Shown piece after piece: positions 37,111-47,095 of a stretch of DNA of 64,000 bases. Location: positions 2,108,001-2,172,000 of the forward strand of contig NZ_CP035934.2 in assembly GCF_003024525.3 (NCBI RefSeq), in the 5' to 3' direction. The notes beneath the pieces are model-generated. The model ran no database searches. It was given only the letters and a program-made list of their open reading frames with translations, and was not told where the DNA came from. The DNA comes from Acinetobacter cumulans (lineage in GTDB: Bacteria; Pseudomonadota; Gammaproteobacteria; Pseudomonadales; Moraxellaceae). The translations under genes and the position numbers were made by a program. Position 1 is the stretch's first letter; each line of letters starts with the position of its first letter.

Positions 37111-38154
37111 TTAGGTTTCTAGCAAGTTTACTTGTTCAACCTGCACATCACTCATAATGTCGCCATGATCAAGTAAATGATCAAAATACGCTTCCACCAC
37201 TTTAAATTGTGCAGCAGTTGAATCTTCTTTATACATGTTTTGACGGAATTCATTACTTGAGCGTAAACCCTTGGTATACCAAGCAATATGTTTACGTGAA
37301 ATACGGCAGCCTGAGTATTCACCATAAAATTCATAGAGTTCTGCCAAATGCCCTAACAGCACTTTTTTAACTTCTTCAATATTAGGCGCGGCCAAGTGTT
37401 CACCAGTTTCCAAATAGTGTGCAATTTCCCTAAAGATCCAAGGGCGACCTTGTGCTGCACGGCCAATCATCACCGCATCCGCACCTGTATAATCCAATAC
37501 ATATTTGGCTTTTTCTGGTGTATCGATGTCGCCATTGGCAATCACTGGAATACTCAGTAAAGCTTTAACTTCTTTAATGAGAGCATAACGAGCAGTGTTT
37601 AAGTACATATCTTCACGGGTACGACCATGTAGAGCCAAAGCGGCAATCCCCGCTTCTTCAGCACGTTTCGCCACACGTAAAATATTTTCATGCCCATTTA
37701 AAAAACCTAAACGGGTTTTAAGAGTCACTGGAACATCGACTGCCGCCACAACACTATCTAAGATACGTGCAACAAGGTCTTCATCTTTCAGCAATGCTGA
37801 GCCTGCTAATTTATTACAGACTTTTTTGGCTGGACAACCCATATTGATGTCGACAATTTGCGCACCATTCGCCACTTGAAAGCGTGCAGCTTCTGCAAGC
37901 TCTTGTGGATCTGAACCCGCAATTTGCGCTGAAATAGGCGCAATTTCACCATCAAAATTAGCGCGATATAAACTCCTTTTACTCATGCGCAAGGTTTTGT
38001 CTGCCGTCATCATTTCACTGACCGCATGCCCTGCACCAAAGTATTTACATAACGTACGAAATGGCCGATCAGTAACCCCTGCCATCGGGGCAACCCACAA
38101 TTTTTTGCTGATGGGCTTATCAAATAACTCTTGAATTACTGCATGCTGCGCCAT
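37111..38154 (-). CDS. dusB: tRNA-dihydrouridine synthase DusB
   Basis: A 347-aa FMN enzyme that reduces uridine to dihydrouridine in tRNA D-loops. It has VAPMAGVTDRPFRTLCKYFG (about residues 21-40), the catalytic-Cys motif INMGCPAKKVCNKLAGSALL, VTLKTRLGF, LHGRTREDMY and GADAVMIGRAAQGRPWIF. ATG 38154 was chosen over the upstream start at 38205. In many gammaproteobacteria dusB precedes fis; here nothing follows in the operon. Confidence 0.95.
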   Translation of the reverse strand: MAQHAVIQELFDKPISKKLWVAPMAGVTDRPFRTLCKYFGAGHAVSEMMTADKTLRMSKRSLYRANFDGEIAPISAQIAGSDPQELAEAARFQVANGAQIVDINMGCPAKKVCNKLAGSALLKDEDLVARILDSVVAAVDVPVTLKTRLGFLNGHENILRVAKRAEEAGIAALALHGRTREDMYLNTARYALIKEVKALLSIPVIANGDIDTPEKAKYVLDYTGADAVMIGRAAQGRPWIFREIAHYLETGEHLAAPNIEEVKKVLLGHLAELYEFYGEYSGCRISRKHIAWYTKGLRSSNEFRQNMYKEDSTAAQFKVVEAYFDHLLDHGDIMSDVQVEQVNLLET

Positions 38155-38523
38155 TAATTTTTTCCACTTCGTACAGGTTAAACCTAGAAAATATTTTGCT
38201 ACCACAAATCCTAACTATAGGATGAATAAGTTATCCATCACGGCAATATTTATTGAATCTATTGCAGATACTAAGATGAGACATACAAAACTCTGCATCT
38301 TCTGCCTGACAAATGCGAGATGCTGACGCTCAAAAGCGATTTTCTATGGGAGAGGTATAGTCTAAATCTTTCTCGCAAAAATCTCTAGCTTCGCCAATAT
38401 GCTTAAATCCCACCTAAGTGTACTTTGCTCAGCCTCTAGTAAAGCTTTAAAGGGCTAAGTACTTATGAAAAAAAAACACCCAAGTGAACTTGAGTGTTTT
38501 CAGATTCAATCGTATACGGCGCT
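38155..38523. other. Intergenic region, pgaD to dusB
   Basis: I see no ORF. It contains the pga operon terminator on the minus strand at its left-of-centre part and presumably the dusB promoter. Confidence 0.55.
38467..38501 (-). terminator. pgaBCD operon terminator
   Basis: Minus-strand stem AAAACACTCAAGT / ACTTGGGTGTTTT followed by nine T, 23 bp after pgaD. Confidence 0.92.
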
Positions 38524-38937
38524 TTATTCAATATGAATAATTTTGCCATGTTCGTCGTGATAGACCGTGCTAATTTTTTGCTGACGGCTATTTTCAATTT
38601 CCTGTACTGGCAAATCAAAATGGTGCACATAGTCTGTTAATGTTTTTGGCGTTTGCTTTTTCACTGTTTTTGCAGGAACATAATTCGACCATAGCAACAG
38701 TGAAATGGCACATGCCACCAATGCTGTAAATCCATGTTCTAAACCCGTACCAAAAGAGCCAAACAAATGCTCAAGTACATGGTGTTTTTGCAAGCTTAGG
38801 AATCCCATCACCAGCAAGGCTGGGCGCCATAACAACAACCAAATACCCCACATCACGGCTGTAGATGTATTGGATGCGTATCGTTTATGCCATGGCAACT
38901 GGCGGCGTAAATCGATAATTAAGCTATTATTTTTCAT
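38524..38937 (-). CDS. pgaD: Poly-N-acetylglucosamine synthesis protein PgaD
   Basis: A 137-aa membrane protein with two hydrophobic helices (TAVMWGIWLLLWRPALLVMG and TALVACAISLLLWSNY). PgaD pairs with PgaC as the c-di-GMP-responsive part of the PNAG synthase. It lies 11 bp after pgaC, as in other pga operons. Its sequence is poorly conserved, so the call rests partly on position. Confidence 0.88.
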   Translation of the reverse strand: MKNNSLIIDLRRQLPWHKRYASNTSTAVMWGIWLLLWRPALLVMGFLSLQKHHVLEHLFGSFGTGLEHGFTALVACAISLLLWSNYVPAKTVKKQTPKTLTDYVHHFDLPVQEIENSRQQKISTVYHDEHGKIIHIE

Positions 38938-38948
38938 CTTATATTTAC

Positions 38949-40223
38949 TCAGCTTTCTGATTTTATACGAATACCACGGTCAGGACTCACCCAACGTGCA
39001 CGCTGGCCCGTGCCGCGTCGTAATACTTTAGGGAAGGCAACAATACTGGCCGTGATGGTAATCAACCAAAATACGAATGGATACCAAATCATCCAGAAAT
39101 AGTTTTTACCCAATGATGGCTCATAACGACTGTCCATCCATTTACTTAGGGCAAATTGCAATAAGCAGGTCGCACCTAATAACATGCCCGTACCGTAAGG
39201 TAAGAATGGCGAACTGACTAAATCACCAATTCCACCCATAGGAATCACAAAATGTAGCACCCAAATAACCGCCATAATGAGCATCATATATGACCAAACT
39301 AGAGTCAAAATCAGCTCCATCATTAATGGCCATAAAAAGTTTAGTTTGGGTTTAAACAACACATCGATATTTTTAAGTAAGACTTGTGCCCCACCCATTG
39401 CCCAACGTAGACGTTGCTTCCATAAGCCGCTAAATGTTTCTGGCATTAAGATCCAAACCAAAGCATTTGGCTCAAAGCGAATGTCCCAGCCTTCACGTTG
39501 TAGCTTCCAAGTAATATCAATGTCTTCAGTTAACATGTCTGGTGACCAATAACCAACTGAATGCACCGCACTTTTACGAAAACCTGTAATCACCCCAGAG
39601 ACCGTAAATAAGCGACCAAAGCTACGTTGTGCGCGTTTAATCATACCGACAATCGAAGAAAACTCACCGACTTGAATACGACCAATTAAAGTTGAACGGG
39701 TACGAATACGTGGATTACCCGTAACCGCAGCAACACCATCATTTTCTAAAAAGTGGCGAACCATCCATGTTGCTGCATGCGGGTCTAAGAGCGCATCGCC
39801 ATCAATCCCAATCAGGTATTCAGCATCGGTCAGCAAACTGCCTGCTTGCAGTGCCATAGCCTTGCCTTGGTTTTGGGCTAAATGTACTACACGTAACTTT
39901 TCATATTTTCCAGCAAGGCGATCCAACACTTCAGCTGTATTGTCTTTACTACCATCATTAATGGCGATCACTTCAAAGTTTGGATATTGCAGACCTAAAG
40001 CATGGCTAATGGTTTCATCTGCATTATCGCCTTCGTTAAAGCATGGTACCAGTACTGCCACTTTAGGATATTCCGCTAAAGCGGGTGGCTCTGAAAATGG
40101 CGGATCTTTGCGTTCTTTCCAATAAAAAATCAGTGCACCGACCATCCATAAGTACGACATAAACAATGGATAGTAAAATACAAAGTGCAATGCTGAATGC
40201 CAAAATTGCTGAAGCGTTGACAT
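38949..40223 (-). CDS. pgaC: Poly-beta-1,6-N-acetyl-D-glucosamine synthase PgaC
   Basis: A 424-aa processive glycosyltransferase (GT2) that polymerises UDP-GlcNAc and exports the chain. An N-terminal membrane helix is followed by the GT-A domain: VLVPCFNEGDNADETI (about 53-68), YLIGIDGDALLDPHA (DxD type), MLTEDIDITWKLQREGW and the QRLRWAMGG motif (QxxRW). Three C-terminal membrane helices follow. It lies 12 bp after pgaB. PNAG is a biofilm polysaccharide. Confidence 0.96.
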   Translation of the reverse strand: MSTLQQFWHSALHFVFYYPLFMSYLWMVGALIFYWKERKDPPFSEPPALAEYPKVAVLVPCFNEGDNADETISHALGLQYPNFEVIAINDGSKDNTAEVLDRLAGKYEKLRVVHLAQNQGKAMALQAGSLLTDAEYLIGIDGDALLDPHAATWMVRHFLENDGVAAVTGNPRIRTRSTLIGRIQVGEFSSIVGMIKRAQRSFGRLFTVSGVITGFRKSAVHSVGYWSPDMLTEDIDITWKLQREGWDIRFEPNALVWILMPETFSGLWKQRLRWAMGGAQVLLKNIDVLFKPKLNFLWPLMMELILTLVWSYMMLIMAVIWVLHFVIPMGGIGDLVSSPFLPYGTGMLLGATCLLQFALSKWMDSRYEPSLGKNYFWMIWYPFVFWLITITASIVAFPKVLRRGTGQRARWVSPDRGIRIKSES

Positions 40224-40235
40224 AATTCAATTCCC

Positions 40236-42230
40236 CTAAGGAATAAGTTTGCTTGATTTCAAATCAAAGGCTTTACGCATTACATGTACATCGGGATGAT
40301 CTTTAATTGGGTCATCAGGATAATAAGCCACGTGCATCACACCTTGCTCATATAAAGACTGGATGGTTGAAGCCATTTCGTCTGACGGTACTTTTTGATT
40401 GGTACGCCAATCCACAGCTTGTAGTTCAAATACGGTTTTCTTTATTCCATTTGGGAATTGTTTGACGCGTTTGACAATGTCTTGATAGAACTTGGCACTG
40501 TTCGGTGCTTGCTCCATATAAGGCATGGCCATAATCGCGGTAAAGTCATAACGATTTAGCGATTGTTCAAGTGATTGTGAGTACCAATTTTCTGCATAAG
40601 GTTTTAATGCCACTTGTGCATATAAATTCCGTGCAGTTAATAAAAACGGTTGATACTGACGAACTTCTGAAGCCAATTGCATCGCAAAGTTATCAATATA
40701 TTCGGTTTTAAATGCTGTCCATTTTTGGAGCTGCGCATCATTATTACGAATTGCATTTAAATCTTGTGGCAAACCAATAGACGCATAGGCTTTCATGGCA
40801 TCTGGGCTAGCATCTTCATAATCCGACAAAGTGGTATCATCATGGAATAACACCCCATTAAATGACGCTGATTTTGCAAGGTCGGTATAGATGCCTGCAA
40901 TGGTTGCACGGGCATCGGCTGAAAATGGGCTCAAACGGTGATAGCCCATATTTAAATGCTCACCCTCTTTGCTTTGCTGTGTTTCCACCAAATCCTCAGA
41001 AACAGGATTCTTTTTTGGTAAATCCCATGCAAGCAGTGGCATCCACGCATAGATACGGCTGACATTGGTACGCGTTTGAATTTGCCACGCAACACGGTTA
41101 AATAAATCAGCACGCATTGGTAAATAATGATTTGGGAAATACACCATATCTGCAGAGCCATTGGCATCTGGGTCAGAGAAGGCTTGTAAATAGACGGTAT
41201 TGACTTTCATCGCCGAAATTCGATCAAGCAAATTCCCTAAATTACGCTCTTGCTGTGCGGGATCTGGATCATAAATATAATCCAAATCAATATGCATAAT
41301 TTTTTGTGGACGGTTGTTATCGCCTAAGTTCTTCTGACGGTTTTCAATCTCTTGTGCCAATTCAGTCGTCGACATATTACCTTCGACCAAAATACGATTG
41401 AGTTGCCCTAAAGACGTTTTCGCAGAATCCGCACCATCATCTAAACTAATCGCAACGGGCATTCCCAATTGTTTTGCAATACTGACCGTCTCCATGTTGT
41501 AGCGGCCATAAGGCCATACCATCACACGCGGTGACTTGAGTCCATGTGCAACCAAAAGCTGATTATTGTGTTTTAAATCTTGGGTAATACGCTGCGTATA
41601 TTGTGCATCAGCTTCATAACTTGATGTTTTAGGATCATATAAACGTGTTACTGCAGCAGGTTCTGAGTTGCCTTGTGGATTGCCTAAAATCCCGCGATGC
41701 AGGTTATAACTGTGACTGGCAATTTCAACCAAACCGCTATTTTGCATTTCTTTAAGCTGATCCCACGACAACATATCACTGCGTGGAATTTTTTCATCTG
41801 AAAAATCGACTTGAGCGCCCGCTTTTGGCTCCAACCAAGAACCAACCACAGCTAAAACCACTGGAATTTTATGGGCTTTAATTACAGGATAAGCATTTTG
41901 ATAGAAAGATTCATAGCCATCATCGACAGTCAATAATACAGGCTTAGCTGGCAAAGTTGATTTGCCTTTGTTGGCACTGATCAACTGATCAACGGTAATA
42001 AAGTGAAAGCCTTGTTTTTCCAACCACTCAATATGTTGTTGGAACTGTGCTGTGCTAACTGCATATTCTGGAATTAATGCATTTTTGTTGTTGGTGATTT
42101 CGTGATAACCAATAACAGTAAGTGTTTTTGTTGTCGCACTATGATTTGGTGTTGCAGCCATTGTGGCTTGATTTGCCAAGCTTGCCACAAGAGAGACAGC
42201 GATTAGCGTTTTAAGAAAACGAATTTTCAT
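40236..42230 (-). CDS. pgaB: PNAG N-deacetylase PgaB
   Basis: A 664-aa periplasmic or outer-membrane enzyme that partly de-N-acetylates PNAG. It has a signal peptide (MKIRFLKTLIAVSLVASLA...) and a polysaccharide deacetylase domain (about 35-300) with VLLTVDDGYESFYQ (catalytic DD) and IASHSYNLH (metal His). The C-terminal hydrolase-like domain has VNTVYLQAFSDPDANG and GVLFHDDTTLSDYED. No lipobox Cys is present in the signal, unlike E. coli PgaB. It is the first gene of the cluster seen here; pgaA is absent. Confidence 0.95.
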   Translation of the reverse strand: MKIRFLKTLIAVSLVASLANQATMAATPNHSATTKTLTVIGYHEITNNKNALIPEYAVSTAQFQQHIEWLEKQGFHFITVDQLISANKGKSTLPAKPVLLTVDDGYESFYQNAYPVIKAHKIPVVLAVVGSWLEPKAGAQVDFSDEKIPRSDMLSWDQLKEMQNSGLVEIASHSYNLHRGILGNPQGNSEPAAVTRLYDPKTSSYEADAQYTQRITQDLKHNNQLLVAHGLKSPRVMVWPYGRYNMETVSIAKQLGMPVAISLDDGADSAKTSLGQLNRILVEGNMSTTELAQEIENRQKNLGDNNRPQKIMHIDLDYIYDPDPAQQERNLGNLLDRISAMKVNTVYLQAFSDPDANGSADMVYFPNHYLPMRADLFNRVAWQIQTRTNVSRIYAWMPLLAWDLPKKNPVSEDLVETQQSKEGEHLNMGYHRLSPFSADARATIAGIYTDLAKSASFNGVLFHDDTTLSDYEDASPDAMKAYASIGLPQDLNAIRNNDAQLQKWTAFKTEYIDNFAMQLASEVRQYQPFLLTARNLYAQVALKPYAENWYSQSLEQSLNRYDFTAIMAMPYMEQAPNSAKFYQDIVKRVKQFPNGIKKTVFELQAVDWRTNQKVPSDEMASTIQSLYEQGVMHVAYYPDDPIKDHPDVHVMRKAFDLKSSKLIP

Positions 42231-42825
42231 GGATTATGGCTCAAATATGATTGCGAGAATTGCAGCACACCTTCCAATCATCCATTATTGTAGTTGCTCT
42301 ACCTAAGCACGGGTGTACTGAATTCCCATGCTTACTTTTTAACAAGACAAGCTGAAAAGAAACTTAAAAAATAAAGGTTTTTAATTATTTTCTTCTGCGT
42401 AAATACAGCTCCTGTTCACAAGTTATGCCACACATTTAAGCACAATCGTTTAAGCCCTTATTTACTCAATATTGACGACAATCTATAAATGTCTGACTAG
42501 CCCGTAGTAGATGGCAAAATTATTTTTATACCCCACTGATTTTGGAGGGCTAGGCAATATAAATGCATTATGATATTTTTTAAGCGTAGCTCATTGAAAA
42601 ATATCTATTCTGCACTCACTTAGCTTTAAGTTTAAGGCTCATTTAATTTGTGTCGTTTTTACTACTTTAGGTATGCCGTTTAAGCGCTTCAGTTGAGCAC
42701 TTATAGCGTTATATATGTGACGTTTAAAGATATGACGCGAAGATAATTGTCATGTTTTTTTATGCCGACATAGTATACTGCTAACGTCAGATAGACCTCC
42801 CTTTTCGGAATGTGTTTTCTTCAAT
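42231..42825. other. Intergenic region upstream of pgaB, where pgaA would be expected
   Basis: About 600 bp, A+T-rich, between divergent genes. Neither strand has an ORF of useful size, and I find no clear pgaA remnant by reading frame. Promoters for pgaBCD and the DUF1615 gene should lie here. Confidence 0.55.
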
Positions 42826-44034
42826 ATGAAAAAATCTTTTGCTCCAACCTATGGTGTTAAAACGCTTTCTGTTTTAGCACTTTCAATTGGCTTGACCGCA
42901 TGTGGCAATGGCTCTTGGTGGTCAAACGACAAAGAACCAACGCTTAATGCCGAACAAATTCGTAAAGCCATTCCAGGTCGTGTGCAAGAACGTACATCAT
43001 GGGCAAAAGACATCTACGACATTACAGAGCAATTGGGCATTCCACAAACCAAAGAGAATGTTTGCACCATTGTAGCTGTGGTAGACCAAGAATCGAATTT
43101 TCATGCTGACCCGGAAGTCCCTGGGCTTGGTCAAAAAGCGGTGAAAGAAGTACAAGACCGTTTAGATGAAAAATTTAAAGACAAGTTAGGCGATAAAATT
43201 GGTGGCACGATCGCGGGCTATTTCCAAGAAGTACTCAAAACCCAGCCTAGCCCTGAAGATAATTATTTAAGTCAAATGAGCCGTGTTCGTACTGAGCGCC
43301 AATTAGATGAGCTATATCGTGAAATATTCGCTTATATGGCAAAACACTATCACGTGAGTGCCCTCACTGGTACAGCAAAACTTTTAGGGCAAGACATCAG
43401 TGAAAAAATGAATCCCATCACCACATTAGGTTCAATGCAGGTGTTGGTGACTTATGCCAAAGACAATAAACGTCAAAGTGGTAATATGGCTGACTTACGT
43501 ACCGACATGTATTCACAATACGGCGGTTTGTACTACGGTATTCACCGTCTCATGATGTACGAAGCAGATTATGACAAACCCATCTATCGCTTCGCAGATT
43601 ACAACTCGGGCCGATACTCTAGCCGTAATGCCGCTTTCCAAAGTATGTTAAATAAAGTGAGTGGCTCAGATTTAGCATTAGATGGTGATTTACTCCTCTA
43701 CACTAAAGATGGATCACCTTTGGCAACCAAAAGTTCATCTGAACGTGAATTATTAAAAGCTTTTTCTACAAATGATGTGATCTTAACGCCAAATCAAATT
43801 CGTGCTGATTTGAAAAAGGAAAAAGATATTGATTTTGAAAAAACAGCCACTTACCGTGCAGTGACAAAACTTTATCAAGAAAAAACTGGCAAAGAACCGT
43901 TTTATGCCATAATGCCTGAAGTTGTTATTTCTGGTCCAAAATTAAGCAGAGACTACAATACTAACTGGTTCGCTTCTCGCGTAAACGGACGCTATCAAAC
44001 ATGTATGAGCCGAATAAAACATTTAAAAATTTAG
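42826..44034 (+). CDS. DUF1615 lipoprotein
   Basis: A 402-aa lipoprotein with signal MKKSFAPTYGVKTLSVLALS and lipobox Cys in GLTAC. The mature part starts with RKAIPGRVQERTSWAKDIYD and has VCTIVAVVDQESNFHADPEVPG, in which a Glu after the ESxF-like run resembles lytic transglycosylases. DUF1615 proteins are widespread in proteobacteria with unknown role; a peptidoglycan link is inference. Its last 34 bp overlap the HAD gene in another frame. Confidence 0.85.
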   Translation: MKKSFAPTYGVKTLSVLALSIGLTACGNGSWWSNDKEPTLNAEQIRKAIPGRVQERTSWAKDIYDITEQLGIPQTKENVCTIVAVVDQESNFHADPEVPGLGQKAVKEVQDRLDEKFKDKLGDKIGGTIAGYFQEVLKTQPSPEDNYLSQMSRVRTERQLDELYREIFAYMAKHYHVSALTGTAKLLGQDISEKMNPITTLGSMQVLVTYAKDNKRQSGNMADLRTDMYSQYGGLYYGIHRLMMYEADYDKPIYRFADYNSGRYSSRNAAFQSMLNKVSGSDLALDGDLLLYTKDGSPLATKSSSERELLKAFSTNDVILTPNQIRADLKKEKDIDFEKTATYRAVTKLYQEKTGKEPFYAIMPEVVISGPKLSRDYNTNWFASRVNGRYQTCMSRIKHLKI

Positions 44035-44645
44035 CCCTTTTTGATTTTGATGGAACCCTGTGTAACAAAGACAGTTTTACAGGGTTTATTTTCTATACGC
44101 TATCGAAGCGGCATATTGTACGGCAAGGTTTAAAAATACTGCCTTGGATTCAGGGCTACTATCTTAATATTTACCCTGCACATGCCATGCGTCCAAAGCT
44201 CTATCATGCCATGTTTCGTAATACCCATGCAGAGTCGCTCTACCAGCTGGCCAATGACTATGCAAAAGAATTGATTCAACATTTAGATCCTGCTCTTCTA
44301 CATCAATTAAAATGTCATCAGCAATTGGGTCATCAGGTGGTTTTGGTTTCAGCATCTATCGACATTTACTTAAAGCCAATTTGTGAATTACTGGGCATTG
44401 AGCTGATTTGTAGCGAAGTTGAAATCCACAATCAGAAGATGACTGGGCGATACCAAACTCAAGATTGTAGCAATGAACAGAAAAAAATCCGCATTTTAGA
44501 AAAATACAACCTGCATGACTATGACAGCATCTATGCTTACGGCAATAGCGATGAAGACCTTGCAATGCTCAGCCTTGCAGACTTTCCATTTATGGTTGGT
44601 CAAGCACAAAGCTTGCCTGAATTAAATCTGGCACGATCTGCTTAA
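44001..44645 (+). CDS. HAD-IB family phosphatase (SerB/PGP-like)
   Basis: A 214-aa HAD hydrolase. Motif I LFDFDGTLCNKDSF (about residues 13-26) is at the N-terminus, motif II VVLVSASIDIYLKP in the middle, and motif IV YAYGNSDEDLAMLSLAD near the end. It resembles the HAD-IB group that includes phosphoserine and lipid phosphatases. The substrate is unknown. Its start lies inside the DUF1615 gene, so translation is probably coupled. Confidence 0.88.
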   Translation: MYEPNKTFKNLALFDFDGTLCNKDSFTGFIFYTLSKRHIVRQGLKILPWIQGYYLNIYPAHAMRPKLYHAMFRNTHAESLYQLANDYAKELIQHLDPALLHQLKCHQQLGHQVVLVSASIDIYLKPICELLGIELICSEVEIHNQKMTGRYQTQDCSNEQKKIRILEKYNLHDYDSIYAYGNSDEDLAMLSLADFPFMVGQAQSLPELNLARSA

Positions 44646-44694
44646 CTCTCTTACCTGAATAAAATAGTTTCTACTCAGCACAAAATCCGACCAT

Positions 44695-44722
44695 AAAAAA
44701 ACCTGCATCAGCAGGTTTTTTT
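44695..44722. terminator. Bidirectional terminator, HAD gene / desaturase
   Basis: Stem AAAAAACCTGC / GCAGGTTTTTT around ATCA, between convergent genes. Confidence 0.93.
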
Positions 44723-44738
44723 ATCACTCATCAAGCAA

Positions 44739-45833
44739 TTACTTTTTAAATGGGAACGCATATTTCACAATACGTTTGAGCACGCTTCCATACTGTTTTA
44801 CTAAGCTTGCATTGTTATAGTTCAAACCATATTTTTCACATACAGCCTGTACTTTAGGTGCCATTTTACGGTAACGACGCGCAGGTACATCTGGGTACAA
44901 ATGATGCTCAATTTGATGGCTGAGGTGCCCTGTCAAAATGTGAAATGCTTCTGAACCTGTCAGGTTTGAAGAACCACGAATTTGACGCATGTACCAATGG
45001 CCACGGCTTTCATTTTCCAGTACTTTTTTCGGGAAAACTTCAACATCTTTGGTAAAGTGACCACAGAAAATAATACTAAAGGTCCAAATATTACGAATAC
45101 CATTGGCCACCAAGTTACCTGTAAATACAGGTAAAGCTGCAGGGCCTGCAATCAATGGGAAAAACACGTAATCTTTAAACAATTGCTTGCCAATTTTGGC
45201 TTGCATTGGCTTCCATTCTTCTTGGGTCTGTTCTTTGCTCTTACGCCCCTTGAAGTATTTGCCCAATTCAAGGTTTTGAATGGCTACGCCCCATTGGAAT
45301 AACAAGCAAAATGGAATGCTATAAATCGGTTGCAATAGATAACCAGGCTTCCAACGTTGCTCTGGGAACAAACGAACTAGGCCATAACCAATGTCATCAT
45401 CCATACCCTTAATATTGGTATAGGTATGATGTTTAAAGTTATGTGTTTGACGCCAGTTATCTGCTGTACCTACGATGTCCCATTCATAAGTTTGGCCATT
45501 AAACTTCGGATCGTTCATCCAGTCATATTGACCATGCATGACATTGTGGCCCAATTCCATGTTTTCCATGATTTTGGCAAAACCCAATAAACCTGTACCA
45601 AGTACCCATGCTGGCGGAAACCATCCCGCAAACAATAACGCACGGCCCGCAAATGATGCGTAGCGGATTGTTGCATACACTCGGCGTATATATTGGGCAT
45701 CTTTTTCGCCAAGATCATCCAATACTTCTTGCTTAATCGCATCAAGCTCACGTGCAAGTTCATCTAACTGACTTTGCGTCAATTCGCTATTTTTTGGGTT
45801 TTTAAAATATTCAAATTTTACAGGCATATTCAT
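44739..45833 (-). CDS. Membrane fatty-acid (acyl-CoA) desaturase
   Basis: A 364-aa di-iron desaturase of the DesC/stearoyl-CoA-desaturase-like group. The three histidine boxes are GHNVMHGQYDW, THNFKHHTYTN and SHQIEHHLYPD. It inserts a cis double bond in membrane acyl chains, using electrons from the ferredoxin-type reductase encoded 15 bp upstream. It is co-transcribed with that gene and probably controlled by the divergent TetR protein, by analogy with the Pseudomonas DesT-DesCB system. Confidence 0.93.
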   Translation of the reverse strand: MNMPVKFEYFKNPKNSELTQSQLDELARELDAIKQEVLDDLGEKDAQYIRRVYATIRYASFAGRALLFAGWFPPAWVLGTGLLGFAKIMENMELGHNVMHGQYDWMNDPKFNGQTYEWDIVGTADNWRQTHNFKHHTYTNIKGMDDDIGYGLVRLFPEQRWKPGYLLQPIYSIPFCLLFQWGVAIQNLELGKYFKGRKSKEQTQEEWKPMQAKIGKQLFKDYVFFPLIAGPAALPVFTGNLVANGIRNIWTFSIIFCGHFTKDVEVFPKKVLENESRGHWYMRQIRGSSNLTGSEAFHILTGHLSHQIEHHLYPDVPARRYRKMAPKVQAVCEKYGLNYNNASLVKQYGSVLKRIVKYAFPFKK

Positions 45834-45848
45834 CGCAATGGTCCTACC

Positions 45849-46922
45849 TTATAAATCAATGACAAGATCAGACTGAGCTGAGTTCACACAAATTTTGAGC
45901 AAGTTGCCAGGTTCAGTGTTTTGCGCACCATTCACCATATTTTTGGTTGAACCTTCGGCTTTGTTACAGGCACATTTATTACAAATACCCATACGGCAAC
46001 CATGTTTTGGTTTGATGTTTTGTTGCTCTAAAGCCACTAAAATAGATTGGCCTTTTGGAATGCTCAGCACTTTATTTGATTGTGTGAGTGTTACATTCAC
46101 AAAGCCAATATCATCATTCGCCATTAAGCTCATGCTAAATGCTTCACTTTTGAAGGACTGCGCATGTGTAAAAAGCTGTTCTGCGATAGAGACAAAACCT
46201 GATGGTCCACAAGCATATACGGTGCTCTTTTCTACATCAGTCAATTGCTCTACATGGCTTGCATTTAAACGCGAATCAGCAACATCTTCTTGGGTATAAA
46301 AAATTTGATAACTAAAGGCCGGATGCTTAGACGCTAACTTTTCAAAGCGTTCAACAAAAGCAGCATCACTTTGTTTTTTCACCCAATACATTAAGTGAAC
46401 TGGCTGATCTTTCAGTTGATTCTGCTTGGCCATATCTTTAAGCAGACTCAGCATAGGTGTTATACCACTTCCTGCTGCCAGTAATACTAAAGGTTGGTTC
46501 ATCGCATGAATAACCATGTCACCAAAAGGTGCTCCAAACTCAACCAAGTCACCAGTCTGAGCGCGCTCAGCCAACCATGTGCTGACTTTACCACCTTGTA
46601 GGGTTTTTACCGTGAGCAATACATGTTGCGCATCGAGCTTGGTTAAACTATATGTACGTTCATAGCGAATACCATCAACCACAGCAAAAACTGGATGATG
46701 CTGTCCAGCCTGCCCAAACTTAAAATGACGATTCACCTGAATAGTTAGACTAACCATTCCTTCAGCGGCAGTATCCTTCTGCACAACTTTACCTAAAGCT
46801 TTGTTGCTCGACCAAAGTGGGTTCACTTTTTGAAGCCAAAAATTAATGGCATTTAGATCTAACACACTGTCTGTAATGAAGCTTAAAGGAGATTTTGCTT
46901 TAGCAAGAACATGCATAGTCAT
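45849..46922 (-). CDS. Ferredoxin-NADP reductase-type electron donor for the desaturase
   Basis: A 357-aa three-domain flavoprotein. The FAD domain has RYERTYSLTKLDA; the NAD(P)H domain has VLLAAGSGITPMLSLLKDM and VYACGPSGFV. A C-terminal plant-type [2Fe-2S] domain has GCRMGICNKCACNKAEG (Cx4Cx2C). It passes electrons from NAD(P)H to the desaturase. It is the first gene of the two-gene unit. Confidence 0.93.
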   Translation of the reverse strand: MTMHVLAKAKSPLSFITDSVLDLNAINFWLQKVNPLWSSNKALGKVVQKDTAAEGMVSLTIQVNRHFKFGQAGQHHPVFAVVDGIRYERTYSLTKLDAQHVLLTVKTLQGGKVSTWLAERAQTGDLVEFGAPFGDMVIHAMNQPLVLLAAGSGITPMLSLLKDMAKQNQLKDQPVHLMYWVKKQSDAAFVERFEKLASKHPAFSYQIFYTQEDVADSRLNASHVEQLTDVEKSTVYACGPSGFVSIAEQLFTHAQSFKSEAFSMSLMANDDIGFVNVTLTQSNKVLSIPKGQSILVALEQQNIKPKHGCRMGICNKCACNKAEGSTKNMVNGAQNTEPGNLLKICVNSAQSDLVIDL

Positions 46923-46948
46923 CTACATCTCATGGATTTTGTAATTAT

Positions 46949-46962
46949 TATACACATGTATA
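46949..46962. promoter_or_regulatory. Candidate operator between the desaturase operon and its TetR gene
   Basis: TATACACATGTATA is a near-perfect palindrome (6 of 7 pairs) in the divergent promoter region, inside an alternating AT stretch. It is a plausible binding site for the adjacent TetR/FabR-like protein. Confidence 0.4.
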
Positions 46963-47095
46963 TATATCTGTATATATATTTGCGCATAAATTATTCACAT
47001 CCAAAATACTATTAAGCTCAAGTCAATCTATGTTAAGGTTTCTTATCCTTTGAAAGACATGGCATCTGTCTGCCTTGAATACGAATATAGACACT

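Noticed and set aside
42231..42825. Degraded pgaA upstream of pgaB
   Set aside because: Reading all frames of the minus strand shows only very short open stretches with nothing recognisable as PgaA.
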